A stretch of 64,000 nt of DNA, taken from Ohtaekwangia sp035628875 (GTDB lineage: Bacteria; Bacteroidota; Bacteroidia; Cytophagales; Cyclobacteriaceae). The notes under the pieces were generated by a model, which saw nothing but the letters and a program-made list of their open reading frames with translations, was not told the DNA's origin and did not search any database. Below are positions 16,984 to 27,500 of the stretch, one piece after another (the stretch's first letter is position 1; every line of letters begins with the position of its first letter). Both the position numbers and the translations under genes were made by a program. The stretch lies in the NCBI GenBank assembly GCA_035628875.1, contig DASPIZ010000130.1:14351-78350 (forward strand). Reading direction: 5' to 3'.

Positions 16984-19900
16984 TCAATGAACTGAAAACT
17001 TAAACTGATGCGCTCCACTGGTATCTCTCACGTTCAGAATATACAGCCCAGTTGACAACGACTTTAATTTTACTTCACCTTCTCCCGAAACATCTTCATA
17101 AGCAACGTTCCCGCGCTGTAGCACAGCACCACTTAAACTTGTTATGGTGTAAGCCACTTCAGCCTGAGACCGGTCAATGCCAATCACACGGATGTAATTG
17201 GTCACCGGGTTCGGATAAATCTTAACTTCACTCAAATGCGGATTGTTCGCACCCGTGATCCGGAAAGAATAAGCCGGCGAAACTTTGCTACACGCTTTGC
17301 CCGTTAACCGTACTGTATAATCACCCTCCATCGTAGGATAGAAATTAGCTTCCGTAGCTCCGGGAATATCTTCGCCATTCAACATCCATTGGACCTTTTT
17401 TCCAATACTGGATACCAGCGCACCTTCATGCCATGAGATCAGTGGTTGTTCCATGGTATTTTTTTCGATGATAAGTTTAAAGCGATCCTGAGAAGACGAT
17501 TTGGCATTTTCATCCACCTGGAAAACATATTCTTTTCCTTCATGCCATTCAAAGACAGAGTCGACGTAATTGTCTACCAGATAAAGGTCACTGATCATCT
17601 GATCATAAGCGTTTCCATTCGTATTCAGCGAATACGTTCCTGCGCCTTTAGGTTCTACAGCCAATCCTATTTCCTGGCTGCAAAGTGTATCACAAAGATT
17701 TTTGATCGCCGTTTGAATTAAATCGGAAGACAGAACAGACAAATTGAAGTGCGCGTTTTTCATCTTAACGCCATCTTGTGTATCATCGAACTTCACCTTA
17801 CCTGCATTGCTGAATTTAAGATAAGCGTTATCGATGCGATCGTTCTGTTTAAGCTGTATGCGTAACGATACAACGTCGTCGCTACCGGTACGGTAAAAAG
17901 ATGCATCTCCCTGTTCGAGTTTGGCCTGTTCGGTAATAATGAGCGTTGGGCTTGCATTTGTTGTCCTTACCCAGAACGCTTGTCCGGAGGCGATTACACC
18001 GCCAAATTCTTCATCACCAGTTGAGCCATCCCAGATCCATACATTGCTCGTTTCCGTGCGGTTATCTCTGACATATACAATAGGGCTTACGTTGGTCTTT
18101 GTCCATCCCTGATTCCAGCTTATGGTTGATGCATACGGGTTTGCTACCAGGTTCCAACCTTGATCCTCAATTCCATCTGTATTTGGTGTTAATACCGAAC
18201 TGTAATTAAAATCTCCGATTTGAAGTTCGCCGGTTAAGACAAGTTTCGAGTGATCCGTACTTTCCCGCATAAAGATAGAATATCCTCTTCCAAATTCCAG
18301 CTGCTCCGTGTTGCTGTTTACTGGGTATTCCGTCCAGCCGTCTTCGAGATTTTCGGGATCAGAAGGTTCATCGTAATAAAAGAAAGACGGGTTTGCCGTC
18401 ATACCACCACCGGTTGAACTTTCAGGGAAGCTTCCTGTGATCGGAATATATTCCTGAACATCGGCTACCTGTATATTCTTCACAGGGAAGCCGAGGTATT
18501 TGTATTTCCTTCCAGACTCGATGCTGCGTTGGAAGTTTACATTACCGCTGATTGAGCCTGTCGCACCAACTGGGCGCGGTGATAAGTACGCCGTAAACGT
18601 AGGTGTAGAGATAAGGGAAAGCAGATTATTTGAATTAATTGTACCCCCGATACTTTTGATGTTTTGAATTATATCAAGCGAATCACGAATATTCAAAGTG
18701 GATCCGACTGGCATATTTACCTCAAGTGTTTTTAATGCGTGATCTCCTCTTTTCGGGTAAAGATTAGAGGTACCTATGGCTGTTGTAACTATGCTTAAGG
18801 TACTATTTTCAAGCCCAATTTCACCAGTCTGATTTTGTGGATTAATGGTGGCACCGTTTCGTAAATTTAAGGTGTGTCCATTGAGATTAAGCGATGCCCC
18901 CTCTTCTAAAAATATTCCTGTTGTACCTGCTGTTGTATTTGCTCCAACTTCCAGAGTAGTAGGCATAGTTGGCGCATTTTCTTTGACAATGTTTAACGTG
19001 CCTCCATGTTCTACACTAAGGCTATGGAATACCATTCTTGTTCCGTTAAATACAATATTGGAACTACCGGAACCGAAAGTTACATTTAAAGGTCTTTGTG
19101 GATTATATTCTCCACCGGGTTGAATGATCAGATCACCCGCGAGAATTAATTGCGAATTATATTCAGTGTTGCCCGAAATAAGGCTAGCAGACTCAATTGT
19201 TAAATCACCTCTTACGGTAACGACTCGATCGGGTTGAATATGTTTTGCGCCAGTTCCTCTTAAAATTACATTTCCTAAACGCGTATTAGGCATCCTCGTA
19301 GCCGGTGATTCAAAAATCGTAGTACTTGTTAAGGATAGTGGTGCTAGTTGTTGGTAACCATTTGCAGTAATATGGATGGTACTGGTTGGCTCTGCATAGA
19401 TATTGCCAAATGGCCCTCCTCCTGTTCTTTGAATGTTATTCTGCAAGCGTAGCGTTGCCCCACCTTCAACAGTAACTTTGGAGTCTTCATGGATCTGCCA
19501 TGGGCTGGAAACTATTGCTATCCTGTTTAACGGAATAACATAATTATAACCAGATGTTGCAAATGAAGAAGGTGAAACACCGCTGCCATCTAATTCAGTA
19601 TTCCATGAAGTCAATTGACTGATATTCGAGTTATGGAGCGCATAAAAAGTGTTACTAAAACGAATCCTAAAACATTGTGAAAATCCCTGAGTACCATTAC
19701 CGTTGGTAGCTGAGTATGGAGTAGCACACACTACATACTCCTCTTCACTTTCTGGCTCCCAGTCTTGGCTGGTATCGCCAAGATAGGCAATTTGATTGGT
19801 GTGTGTATTCCTAACTCGTGTTGTTTGTTCGGTGTTAATACTCCATACTACACTGTTTGTGTTTGCGTAGGTCGCCCTCAAATTAATCTTTCGCGCTCCG

Positions 19901-21126
19901 AGGTCAATAAGATCTATTACATCATCCTCGACCAGCACGCGTATATTAGCCTGATTAGCATCAGTCAGCCATACATTGGTTATCGTTGGACCTGTTGGGT
20001 TACCAAAAGTAATCTCCACAAAATCTTCGGCTGATTGTGAATCGTTATCTGTTGCACGTAATCTAAAAGTATATGTGCCCGCAACCTGACCCGGATTTGT
20101 AATTTTTAATATTTTCGGATTACTCTGATCGAGCATGAGAGGTGCAGGACCAGCGGTTTGTGTCCATTCAACATTAGTGATCGTTCCATCAATGTCAAAA
20201 TAGTCACCTGCAATGTAAAAGGGCTCAGCCCTTAGAGCTGTCTTTATATCCTTTCCACAGAAAACGAAAGGTGCTCTATTTGAATTATCTCCCTGTTGGA
20301 AAGTTAAAAACCAATCGTAGATGCGATATCCATTATCATCTGTGAATAGTTCATTCCAGCCTTCGTGATAGCGGTCTTTTAGTAATGTAAGATGAGCTGT
20401 ATAATTTCCAGTACAAGCGTTAACCTGTTCCACCATATCAATGGTAAATTCACGATCAACCTGAAAGTCATTCTCTCCATGAAACGCCCATGTAGGAACG
20501 TTCTTTACGGGGCAAGCAGTTTCAGGATACGTCACGCTAGACATTGGGACAATTGCTGCAGGCCGATGAGGATACTCAGAGGCATAATTCCAAACGCCTA
20601 ATCCACCCAAACTAATTCCAGCCAGATAAATGCGTTGTTCGTCAATGTTATATTGATCGATTACATAATCTATTAAATCGTCAACCAATTCGGCAGGCCA
20701 TTGTTGGTCATTATAATTTGGAACTGATAAGTCTCTTTTAAGTTGCGGGGATATCACGACAAATGGAAGGGAAGCATCCCATTTTTTGGCATCTGCAACA
20801 TTTTGTTCAAGATTATAAATTAAACGCGATGGAGCTAAATGCCCGTTGTTCTGGGATCCTGTTATTTGTTGTGTCAGAATATTTAGGTCATCACCGATTC
20901 CTGAACCACCATGGAGAAAAATTAAAACGGGATGACCCGCCCCTGCATTAGAATAACTCGGAGATGTATACGCCCAAAATTTAGTTTCATAACCTGTTGG
21001 TACTTGCCTTGCTACTTGCTGCGCGTAACCATCCATTGAACTGATTACACTCATCATCAGTATTGCAAAAATCAAAAAGTAAAAAGAGATAACAGGGGTT
21101 GCCCTTAACGTTTTTTTCGTTCTCAT
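16984..21126 (-). CDS. Very large T9SS-secreted alpha/beta-hydrolase (esterase/depolymerase-like)
   Basis: Secreted 1380-aa enzyme. Signal peptide to about residue 36. The catalytic domain (about 40-275) is an alpha/beta hydrolase of the PHB-depolymerase/feruloyl-esterase-like type: oxyanion region LIFLHGGSGIGDD, nucleophile elbow GISLGG (Ser172), acid GEND (Asp220) and His254 in DRYHEG. Residues about 285-380 form a PKD/Ig-like domain (EWTQTAGPAPL...AGTYTFRLRATDNDSQSAEDFVEI). Residues about 470-900 are repetitive beta-strand sequence (GGATLRLQNNIQ, SLNLNGHTLNLRNGATI) like a beta-helix or passenger region. The last 75 residues are a type A T9SS sorting domain (VKIYPNPVTNYIRV...LSTGLYILNV). 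Substrate unknown; a plant or microbial polymer ester is the family-based guess. Last in the minus-strand run, 126 bp after the trehalase gene. Confidence 0.88.
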   Translation of the reverse strand: MRTKKTLRATPVISFYFLIFAILMMSVISSMDGYAQQVARQVPTGYETKFWAYTSPSYSNAGAGHPVLIFLHGGSGIGDDLNILTQQITGSQNNGHLAPSRLIYNLEQNVADAKKWDASLPFVVISPQLKRDLSVPNYNDQQWPAELVDDLIDYVIDQYNIDEQRIYLAGISLGGLGVWNYASEYPHRPAAIVPMSSVTYPETACPVKNVPTWAFHGENDFQVDREFTIDMVEQVNACTGNYTAHLTLLKDRYHEGWNELFTDDNGYRIYDWFLTFQQGDNSNRAPFVFCGKDIKTALRAEPFYIAGDYFDIDGTITNVEWTQTAGPAPLMLDQSNPKILKITNPGQVAGTYTFRLRATDNDSQSAEDFVEITFGNPTGPTITNVWLTDANQANIRVLVEDDVIDLIDLGARKINLRATYANTNSVVWSINTEQTTRVRNTHTNQIAYLGDTSQDWEPESEEEYVVCATPYSATNGNGTQGFSQCFRIRFSNTFYALHNSNISQLTSWNTELDGSGVSPSSFATSGYNYVIPLNRIAIVSSPWQIHEDSKVTVEGGATLRLQNNIQRTGGGPFGNIYAEPTSTIHITANGYQQLAPLSLTSTTIFESPATRMPNTRLGNVILRGTGAKHIQPDRVVTVRGDLTIESASLISGNTEYNSQLILAGDLIIQPGGEYNPQRPLNVTFGSGSSNIVFNGTRMVFHSLSVEHGGTLNIVKENAPTMPTTLEVGANTTAGTTGIFLEEGASLNLNGHTLNLRNGATINPQNQTGEIGLENSTLSIVTTAIGTSNLYPKRGDHALKTLEVNMPVGSTLNIRDSLDIIQNIKSIGGTINSNNLLSLISTPTFTAYLSPRPVGATGSISGNVNFQRSIESGRKYKYLGFPVKNIQVADVQEYIPITGSFPESSTGGGMTANPSFFYYDEPSDPENLEDGWTEYPVNSNTEQLEFGRGYSIFMRESTDHSKLVLTGELQIGDFNYSSVLTPNTDGIEDQGWNLVANPYASTISWNQGWTKTNVSPIVYVRDNRTETSNVWIWDGSTGDEEFGGVIASGQAFWVRTTNASPTLIITEQAKLEQGDASFYRTGSDDVVSLRIQLKQNDRIDNAYLKFSNAGKVKFDDTQDGVKMKNAHFNLSVLSSDLIQTAIKNLCDTLCSQEIGLAVEPKGAGTYSLNTNGNAYDQMISDLYLVDNYVDSVFEWHEGKEYVFQVDENAKSSSQDRFKLIIEKNTMEQPLISWHEGALVSSIGKKVQWMLNGEDIPGATEANFYPTMEGDYTVRLTGKACSKVSPAYSFRITGANNPHLSEVKIYPNPVTNYIRVIGIDRSQAEVAYTITSLSGAVLQRGNVAYEDVSGEGEVKLKSLSTGLYILNVRDTSGAHQFKFSVH

Positions 21127-21192
21127 AAATTATAACTGAAATACTAATAGCCTGAAATTAACGGATATCATCCATTAACATACGAAGGTATG

Positions 21193-21213
21193 ATATTCAA
21201 TTAAACTGAATAT
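21193..21213 (-). terminator. Weak hairpin between the trehalase and esterase genes
   Basis: ATATTCA and TGAATAT (7 bp) flank a 7-nt loop; a small CATAC/GTATG hairpin sits just beside it (21179-21192 region). The stems are AT-rich, so this may be only a weak terminator. Confidence 0.3.
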
Positions 21214-21251
21214 TATCGCGTTATAAAAATAATGAGAATTTCGGTAACGTG

Positions 21252-22823
21252 TTATTGTTTGTCGATCTTGATTTCATGGATGAATGCTAATGCAACGCCG
21301 TTCGTCCAGCCGAAACCATCCTGATTTGGATATTCACCCCCGCCCGCTACAAGCGTTGTGTCCATGACGTTATATTTTTCCATCATCTTTCCCGTAGCAG
21401 TATAGACGCGAATGTTCTGACGAATCCAACGCTTCCGGATCTCCGCTGCAAGCGGACGAATACTATAATGCTGCAACCCCTGATATGCCATCCATTGCAA
21501 TGGAGCCCATCCATTCGGTGCATCCCATTGCTGACCTGTTGTCTGCGCAGTGGTTACAAGTCCGCCGGGTTTTAAAAAATCTCTTTCAATCACTTTTGCT
21601 ATCTGCTCCGCCTCAACGGGAGAAACCAACTCAAAAAATAACGGATAAACACCTGCTAAACTTTTGTAAGGTGTCTGTTTCCCTTTTTTAAAATCGTAAT
21701 CAAAAAAGTAGTGTTCATTCTCATCCCAACAAAAAGTTAAGATGCCACGTCTTCGTGCATCAGCCAGTTTGGAAAGGCGATCTGATTCTTCCTTGTCCCC
21801 ATTCAGATACGAACCCTTGGCGATCATTTTTTCCAGGTGATACAACAAGGCGTTGAGATCAACGGGAATAATATCCGTAGTATGAATAGTCTTGAGATGT
21901 TGACCATCTTCAAACCATCGGCTACTAAAATCCCAACCCGATTCTGCTGCTGCACGAAGGTGGGTATAGACCTCCTGTGGATTCCTTCCCGATGCTTCAG
22001 CCACTTCAACGTCTTCCCTATACGCTTCGGGGCGTGGTCGTGGATTACGATCATAATACCTATTCATGATTGTACCATCGGCCATCATTACGACATGTTC
22101 AAATGTATCACCAGGTTGCTGTAGCTGACCTGCACCATGCATCCAGAACTCATATTCCTTTTTCAACATCGGAAGAAACGTTCGTGACGCATTGACATCA
22201 TACGCCTCGAGTAGTTTTACCATCAACGAGAAAAAAGGCGGCTGTGAACGGCTCAGGTAATAATTCCGGTTTCCATTAGGAATGAACCCTAAACTATCAA
22301 TGAGGAATCCGAAATTTTCAACCATGTCCTGGATCAACTCATACTTGCCTTGGGTTTTTAACCCGAGCATGGTAAAGTAGCTGTCCCAGTAATACACTTC
22401 AGAAAATCTTCCACCAGGTACAACGTATTGTTGCGGTAACGGAATCAATGAAGCGTCCGCATCATACTGATCGGCTATCCTCGTTAGCACCGGCCAGAGC
22501 TTGTTAATATGCTCTTCCATGGAAACAAGGCTGTCGGTTTTGAAAGTTGATTGTGGTCTATCCGGTAAATCGAAATTTTTTGTTACGAATACAGCGAGCT
22601 CAAAACCAGGTTTTAATTTTTGCGTTTCGTAATCCTGCATGATCTCAATGATCGCACGTTTCGGTGTACAGTCAACAAAAGTTTTTGAGTCTTTAAAGAT
22701 CTGGTTAAGCTGGACATCTTTAAATAACTCGGAGGTGTAAAAATCAACCGGGGTTTTGACTACCTCGCGTTGGAAACAAGATGCCATGAAAAAAAGTATA
22801 AGGATGGAAATTCTATTTTGCAT
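21252..22823 (-). CDS. treA: Trehalase (GH37), probable periplasmic lipoprotein
   Basis: Hydrolyses trehalose to two glucose molecules by inversion. From the ATG at 22823 (523 aa) the protein begins with a lipoprotein signal (ILILFFMASC). Both trehalase signatures are present: PGGRFSEVYYWDSYF (about residues 136-150) and QQWDAPNGWAPLQW near the C-terminus. The catalytic acid region is ESGWDFSSRWF and the general base lies in EKYN, followed by the glycine-rich AGGGEYPNQDGFGWTNG. The longer reading frame (start 22928) would lack the signal peptide. The start codon lies inside the end of the upstream haloperoxidase-like gene: ATGCAAAATAG is both its start and the other gene's last codons, an 11-nt overlap that indicates translational coupling. 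Confidence 0.93.
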   Translation of the reverse strand: MQNRISILILFFMASCFQREVVKTPVDFYTSELFKDVQLNQIFKDSKTFVDCTPKRAIIEIMQDYETQKLKPGFELAVFVTKNFDLPDRPQSTFKTDSLVSMEEHINKLWPVLTRIADQYDADASLIPLPQQYVVPGGRFSEVYYWDSYFTMLGLKTQGKYELIQDMVENFGFLIDSLGFIPNGNRNYYLSRSQPPFFSLMVKLLEAYDVNASRTFLPMLKKEYEFWMHGAGQLQQPGDTFEHVVMMADGTIMNRYYDRNPRPRPEAYREDVEVAEASGRNPQEVYTHLRAAAESGWDFSSRWFEDGQHLKTIHTTDIIPVDLNALLYHLEKMIAKGSYLNGDKEESDRLSKLADARRRGILTFCWDENEHYFFDYDFKKGKQTPYKSLAGVYPLFFELVSPVEAEQIAKVIERDFLKPGGLVTTAQTTGQQWDAPNGWAPLQWMAYQGLQHYSIRPLAAEIRKRWIRQNIRVYTATGKMMEKYNVMDTTLVAGGGEYPNQDGFGWTNGVALAFIHEIKIDKQ

Positions 22824-24162
22824 CAGCAAATTCTTCCGGACGGGTTTTAATCTTATCCATGACAAAGTTTCCAAGGGCACGTCCTTCAGTTGCGCCCTGT
22901 TCAATCGCAGCTCTATAATGGATGCCACCGTAAAGACGACTTACGGCTGCTTCCTCGCAAGCGTGATAGAACGACTTAAAACTTCTGGCCGTCAGACCGA
23001 ACTCTACTTCTGTAGAATCGGTAAAAGCAAAATTGTCGCCGAATAACCTGGTAAGCGCTACAGCCGATGCCGTAGAAATAACGCTGTGTCCACTGGTGTA
23101 TTCCGGAAACGGAGGTGTTTGCAATAGCGGTACCCATGCCTCGTCGATATATTGATTAATATACGTTTCAGGACGAATCACTTTGCTTCTGAATTTTTCA
23201 TCCCAGCAGGAGATAAAACCTTCCATCAATGCCAATGATACCATTACATAGGCTTCCGATGATCGTTGTAAATCGGCCTTCTCCATATTGCAAACCACGC
23301 GGGTAATGTTCATCCAGTGTCCACCCGGAGATATTTTTTTTGTCGCGAACATAACATGTCCCTTCACATTCATCACAAATGGATTACAATCCCAAAAGGA
23401 AGCAATTTCACGCTGCTCTTGCGTAAGGTTTACACCTGCATTGTAAACCTCCAAGGCTTCCTTGAAGAAATGACTATCCTTTTCAGTCGAGAAAGCAGGT
23501 GGTGCAAGGGGTTTAAACTGTGCCGCAGAATCGAGTACAAAAGTGCGGATCTTGTTCCAATGCGGTTCAACGGCATCCATATACGCAGGGGGTGTTGGCT
23601 TCCAGCTTGCAGGATCGTCGAGAATGGTGTACTTCGGAAATGACCTGGATTGTTTATAGTTATCCTTCGATGACCAGGCCATAATGTGATCGGCAACGGC
23701 TGTACCATAGGCGACAGAACGGTCGAATATGTCTTCAGGAATGCCAGCGTTGCGATACTCCTGCATCATCTCCTGGTAAAATGTTTCCATTTTATCTTCA
23801 GAAAAAACGAACGCTTTACCGACTTTCAACGCTGCCTGTACAGAAGCGAGTTCAAAACAATATTCCTGGGTAAGATCCGGCGCCGGCACCGGCGTGAATT
23901 CATTGAGCTGTTTTGCTAACGACTGGTATTGCGGATTTCCTGGAATAGCAGCCTCGTAGGCGGCCACAGCTACGTAGGTATAAATTCTAGATGCGACGGG
24001 GGGTGAAAAGATATCATGGACGATCACATCAGTAACTTGCTTTATGGAGCGGTGCAATGGATCAGCGTTTTTCACCTTGCTTCTCCACGCATCATTATTT
24101 TGTTCAACACATGATAGTAGAAATACGCATATCCCGCTAAGGATGAAAGAAAGCATTTTCAT
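22813..24162 (-). CDS. Vanadium-dependent haloperoxidase/PAP2-superfamily lipoprotein
   Basis: Exported lipoprotein (Cys18) of 449 aa, related to vanadium haloperoxidases and acid phosphatases. The oxyanion-binding motifs appear in order: K323 with six residues to R330-P331 (KFRSKVIRP), EYTSGHS with His359, and SRLYGGIH with Arg409 and His415. At the place four residues after the His, where many haloperoxidases and relatives carry Asp, this protein has Ala419. Phosphatase or haloperoxidase activity cannot be told apart from sequence; a cation- or anion-handling role in the periplasm or on the surface is possible. A TACCTTTG box 29 nt upstream suggests its own promoter, and it overlaps the trehalase gene by 11 nt, so the two form a small operon. 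Confidence 0.85.
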   Translation of the reverse strand: MKMLSFILSGICVFLLSCVEQNNDAWRSKVKNADPLHRSIKQVTDVIVHDIFSPPVASRIYTYVAVAAYEAAIPGNPQYQSLAKQLNEFTPVPAPDLTQEYCFELASVQAALKVGKAFVFSEDKMETFYQEMMQEYRNAGIPEDIFDRSVAYGTAVADHIMAWSSKDNYKQSRSFPKYTILDDPASWKPTPPAYMDAVEPHWNKIRTFVLDSAAQFKPLAPPAFSTEKDSHFFKEALEVYNAGVNLTQEQREIASFWDCNPFVMNVKGHVMFATKKISPGGHWMNITRVVCNMEKADLQRSSEAYVMVSLALMEGFISCWDEKFRSKVIRPETYINQYIDEAWVPLLQTPPFPEYTSGHSVISTASAVALTRLFGDNFAFTDSTEVEFGLTARSFKSFYHACEEAAVSRLYGGIHYRAAIEQGATEGRALGNFVMDKIKTRPEEFADAK

Positions 24163-24190
24163 AAGTCCGGAAATAGGGTTCGATAGATTT

Positions 24191-24198
24191 CAAAGGTA
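24191..24198 (-). promoter_or_regulatory. Candidate -7 box (TACCTTTG) for the haloperoxidase-trehalase pair
   Basis: Best TAnnTTTG match in the window, on the minus strand 29 nt before the ATG at 24162. It argues that these two genes are transcribed separately from the susCD/VCBS genes upstream, although no clean -33 TTTG was seen. Confidence 0.55.
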
Positions 24199-24300
24199 GA
24201 AAAACCAATAAGGTTTTAAAAGCATAACCGGTTGAAATACACTGTAATTTAATGCATGATTTTCGTTATTTAGCTTTCTTTTTGAATTTTCGACTATTTC

Positions 24301-24540
24301 TGTGAGTGCTTTTTTCAGCTCACAGAAATCACTGAATACACGGAAGAAAGCACGGAATGAAATTTTTATTTTCTTAGCATTACTTTGCGGCTTGGCGGCT
24401 CTGCGGTTAAGTGCACTTAGGAATCATGTATCGGTATAACGACGTTTCCGCGATAACCTCTGTGGATTTTCTCTACATTTTGTGAGTCCTTTTTTCAGCT
24501 CACAGAAATCACTGAATACACAGAAGAATACACAGAATGA
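24301..24540. repeat. Two 60-bp direct repeats with internal hairpin in the gap 24163-24588
   Basis: Copies at 24301-24360 and 24481-24540, spaced exactly 180 bp, with about 55 of 60 positions identical. Each starts TGTGAG and folds back on CTCACA after a T-rich loop, then runs CACAGAAATCACTGAATACA and ends in ACGGAATGA or ACAGAATGA. The stretch between includes CTTTGCGG, CTTGGCGG, CTCTGCGG (8-nt words). The same block occurs at 16303-16343. Nothing else was recognised in this gap apart from the promoter at its right end. Confidence 0.85.
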
Positions 24541-24588
24541 TTTGCCTGATGATTCGATCTGATTGATTGTAAAGTTTGTTTTTCTTAT

Positions 24589-27500
24589 CTACTTCCCAAC
24601 GCTGAACACAGCCACTGTATCATTATTGCGTATGGCAAGGATAAAATTTGTGCCTCCCACGGTGATGCTTTGAAGTGAACGCACTTCACCATTTACGGAA
24701 AATCCCGATTGATGTGCCGGTAGAGATTGGAAATTGCCTTTACCATCACCTGTTAAAATCAAACCATAGCTGGCATCGTATCGCCCCAGCTGAATATTCA
24801 CGCGATAAAAATTACCGGCAAGTACTAAGTCGGCATGACCATCTTTATTCACATCAGCCACATGAACTGCATTGACGGTTGAAAACTGCGCCGCTTTGGG
24901 CAATGCGCGTTGTTTGAATTTTCCATTGCCAAGATTTTCTATAATAGATGACTCAAAGGTATATGCACTGTACTGTTCCGCATTGTTAAGTGCTTCTTGT
25001 GAAAACATATCCGAGACAGTAGCCTCAGCAAATTTCCGATAAGACAGGTAACGCTTTTTCAAAAAGGGCATTTGCTTCGTCATCTCATCCCGTGTATTAA
25101 ATGGATATTCTTTGCCTCCAAAAAAATGCGTAAGCACCTGGTCCGTGCTGTCATTCTTATCGAAGTCGCTGACGTATAGCCTTACCGGTTGATCCTGCGA
25201 AGCTTTTAGTTTTGAATTGAGGCCGAGATTACCGGCGATCAGATCCATGTCACCATCCTGGTCAACATCAAACGCGTTAACTGTATTCCACCAACCATTT
25301 GTCTTTTCAAGGCCTGTATCTGCCGTTGATGACGATTGGAACTTTCCATTTGTATTGTACAGTATTGTTATGGCACTCCACTCCGCGGCAACAACAAGAT
25401 CTTTATCCTTATCGCCATCCATATCGGCCCATAACGCATCTTTAACAAAACCAAAGCCTTTGAGTTCCGGTGCAATGGCTGTCGAAACATCGGTAAAATT
25501 TCCCTTCCCGTCATTCTTCAGAATATAACTATCTGGTCTTATGCCGTAATGCCATGGAATAGCACGCGCACCGAGGAAAAGATCAAGATCGCCGTCGTTG
25601 TCAATATCGTGTGTAGCGACACATGATCCGGTTGCATAAACAGGTAAAAGAACTGATCTTAAAAAAGTACCCTTGCCATCATTCAGGTAAAGTCGTGGCT
25701 GGCGGTATTTGGATTCCCTCGTAAACTCATTTCCCCCACTTACAACCAACAGATCCTGATCGCCATCACTATCTGCATCAAAAAATTTTGCATCCACATC
25801 TTCATACGTGCTGTCTTGTTTGAACAAGGCCTGCGTGGGTTCCTTAAACAATCCTTGTGTTGTCTGCAAATAAATTCGTGCGATAGACCACTTGCCCCCG
25901 CCCAAAAAAATATCTTCAAGCCCATCGTTATTAACGTCTCCAACGGCCGAGGCAGGACCTTCCGCAGAAAGCATGTGTGGAAGGAGTGCTTCTCTATTGA
26001 ATTCAACTAACTTATTTTCTTCGTGCTTATAGTTCAGCGCCAGCGCTCCACTTTTGTCAATGAACGCATTATTGTTTTTGGGTAACACCGCATAATCAAA
26101 AGTGCCATTGGCTTTTCCCTGATCAAGCACGATGGCCTGATTCGTTTTTACCTGTGTTAATACCTGGTATGAACCATCATTCCAAACAACAACCAATGAG
26201 TCAATCTTATCCGATGCTCCTGTACCAAAGGTAAGGCGATAATCAACAGAACTTTGAAACCCGCGGGTGGGAGAACATTCCTGAAGTTGAACTTTGCCAT
26301 CATAATACAAATAGACCTTAGCGCCGATTGCGTGCGAATTTTTATCCGAACCTTTCAAGGTGATACGGATGTAACGCGGATCCGGTTGATCGGATTTACG
26401 ATCCTTGTCAATAAATTTACTTTCATAGACAAAAGCTTCATCGGCGATGTTGTTTACAATAAGATCGAGATCACCATCATTATCAAGATCGGCATATGCA
26501 GCACCATTTGAATACGATGATTGATCAAGTCCCCAGTCTTTAGATCGATTGCTAAATGTAGAATCACCTCCATTGACGAACAGAAAATTCGATAACTTCA
26601 TCTGCGGCATTTTTTTAATAATGTGAAGGTCCTGTTCTTCAAGTGTGCCCATTCTTTGTTGTACTGAATCTGTATTCATGTAATTGATATAATCCAGATC
26701 ATTAGGACGTCTTAAAATACCATTGGATACGAAAATATCTTTGTTGCCGTCCAGGTTAAAGTCGGCAAACAACCCGGACCAACTCCAATCCGTAGCATGC
26801 ACGCCGGCGAAAATACCGATCTCACTAAATGTACCATCCTGGTTATTTAGCTGAAGGTTATTCCTGGAGAACTGATGATTGTATCCATACTGGATTTTAA
26901 AGTTGTAAATATCAAACGCTTCTTCCGCTGCCGAAGACTTCAGGATAAGCGGATCTTCGGGCAACATATCCATGGTAAGTAAATCGGGAAAACCATCGTT
27001 ATTGAAATCTGCACAGTCGACACCCATGGTATAACGACTCGTATGATTCAGTTGTGCTTCAAGAAGTTCTTTGAATGTGCCGTTACCCTGATTGATGTAC
27101 AGATAATCATTTTCATGAAAATCGTTTCCAACATAAATATCGGGCCATCCATCCATATTCACATCGCTGATTACAATGCCCAAACCATAACCAATTACAC
27201 TGCTGAATATACCCGCATCTGATGAAACATCGACAAAGTGCCCATTGTCATTTCTCAACAACTTATCCCCTGCTAACGGGTGTGTCTTTCGCCGAAGAGC
27301 GGAGTTTCCAAACGTACCATTCTGATGCAATGAATGGTTCAGCATGTACATATCAAGATCACCATCGCGATCATAATCAAAAAATGCGGCTTGCGTTGAA
27401 AAGCCCACGAGGTCAAGTCCATATTCCAATGCGCGGTCCCTGAACTGAGGCACACCTTTGTCGTCAGTTCCTTCGTTAATGAACAGCTGGTTCTTACCTT

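Noticed and set aside
16372..17003. Three overlapping small plus-strand frames in the 16.3-17.0 kb gap
   Set aside because: They read through hairpins and heptad arrays, overlap each other and have basic, low-complexity products; treated as chance frames.
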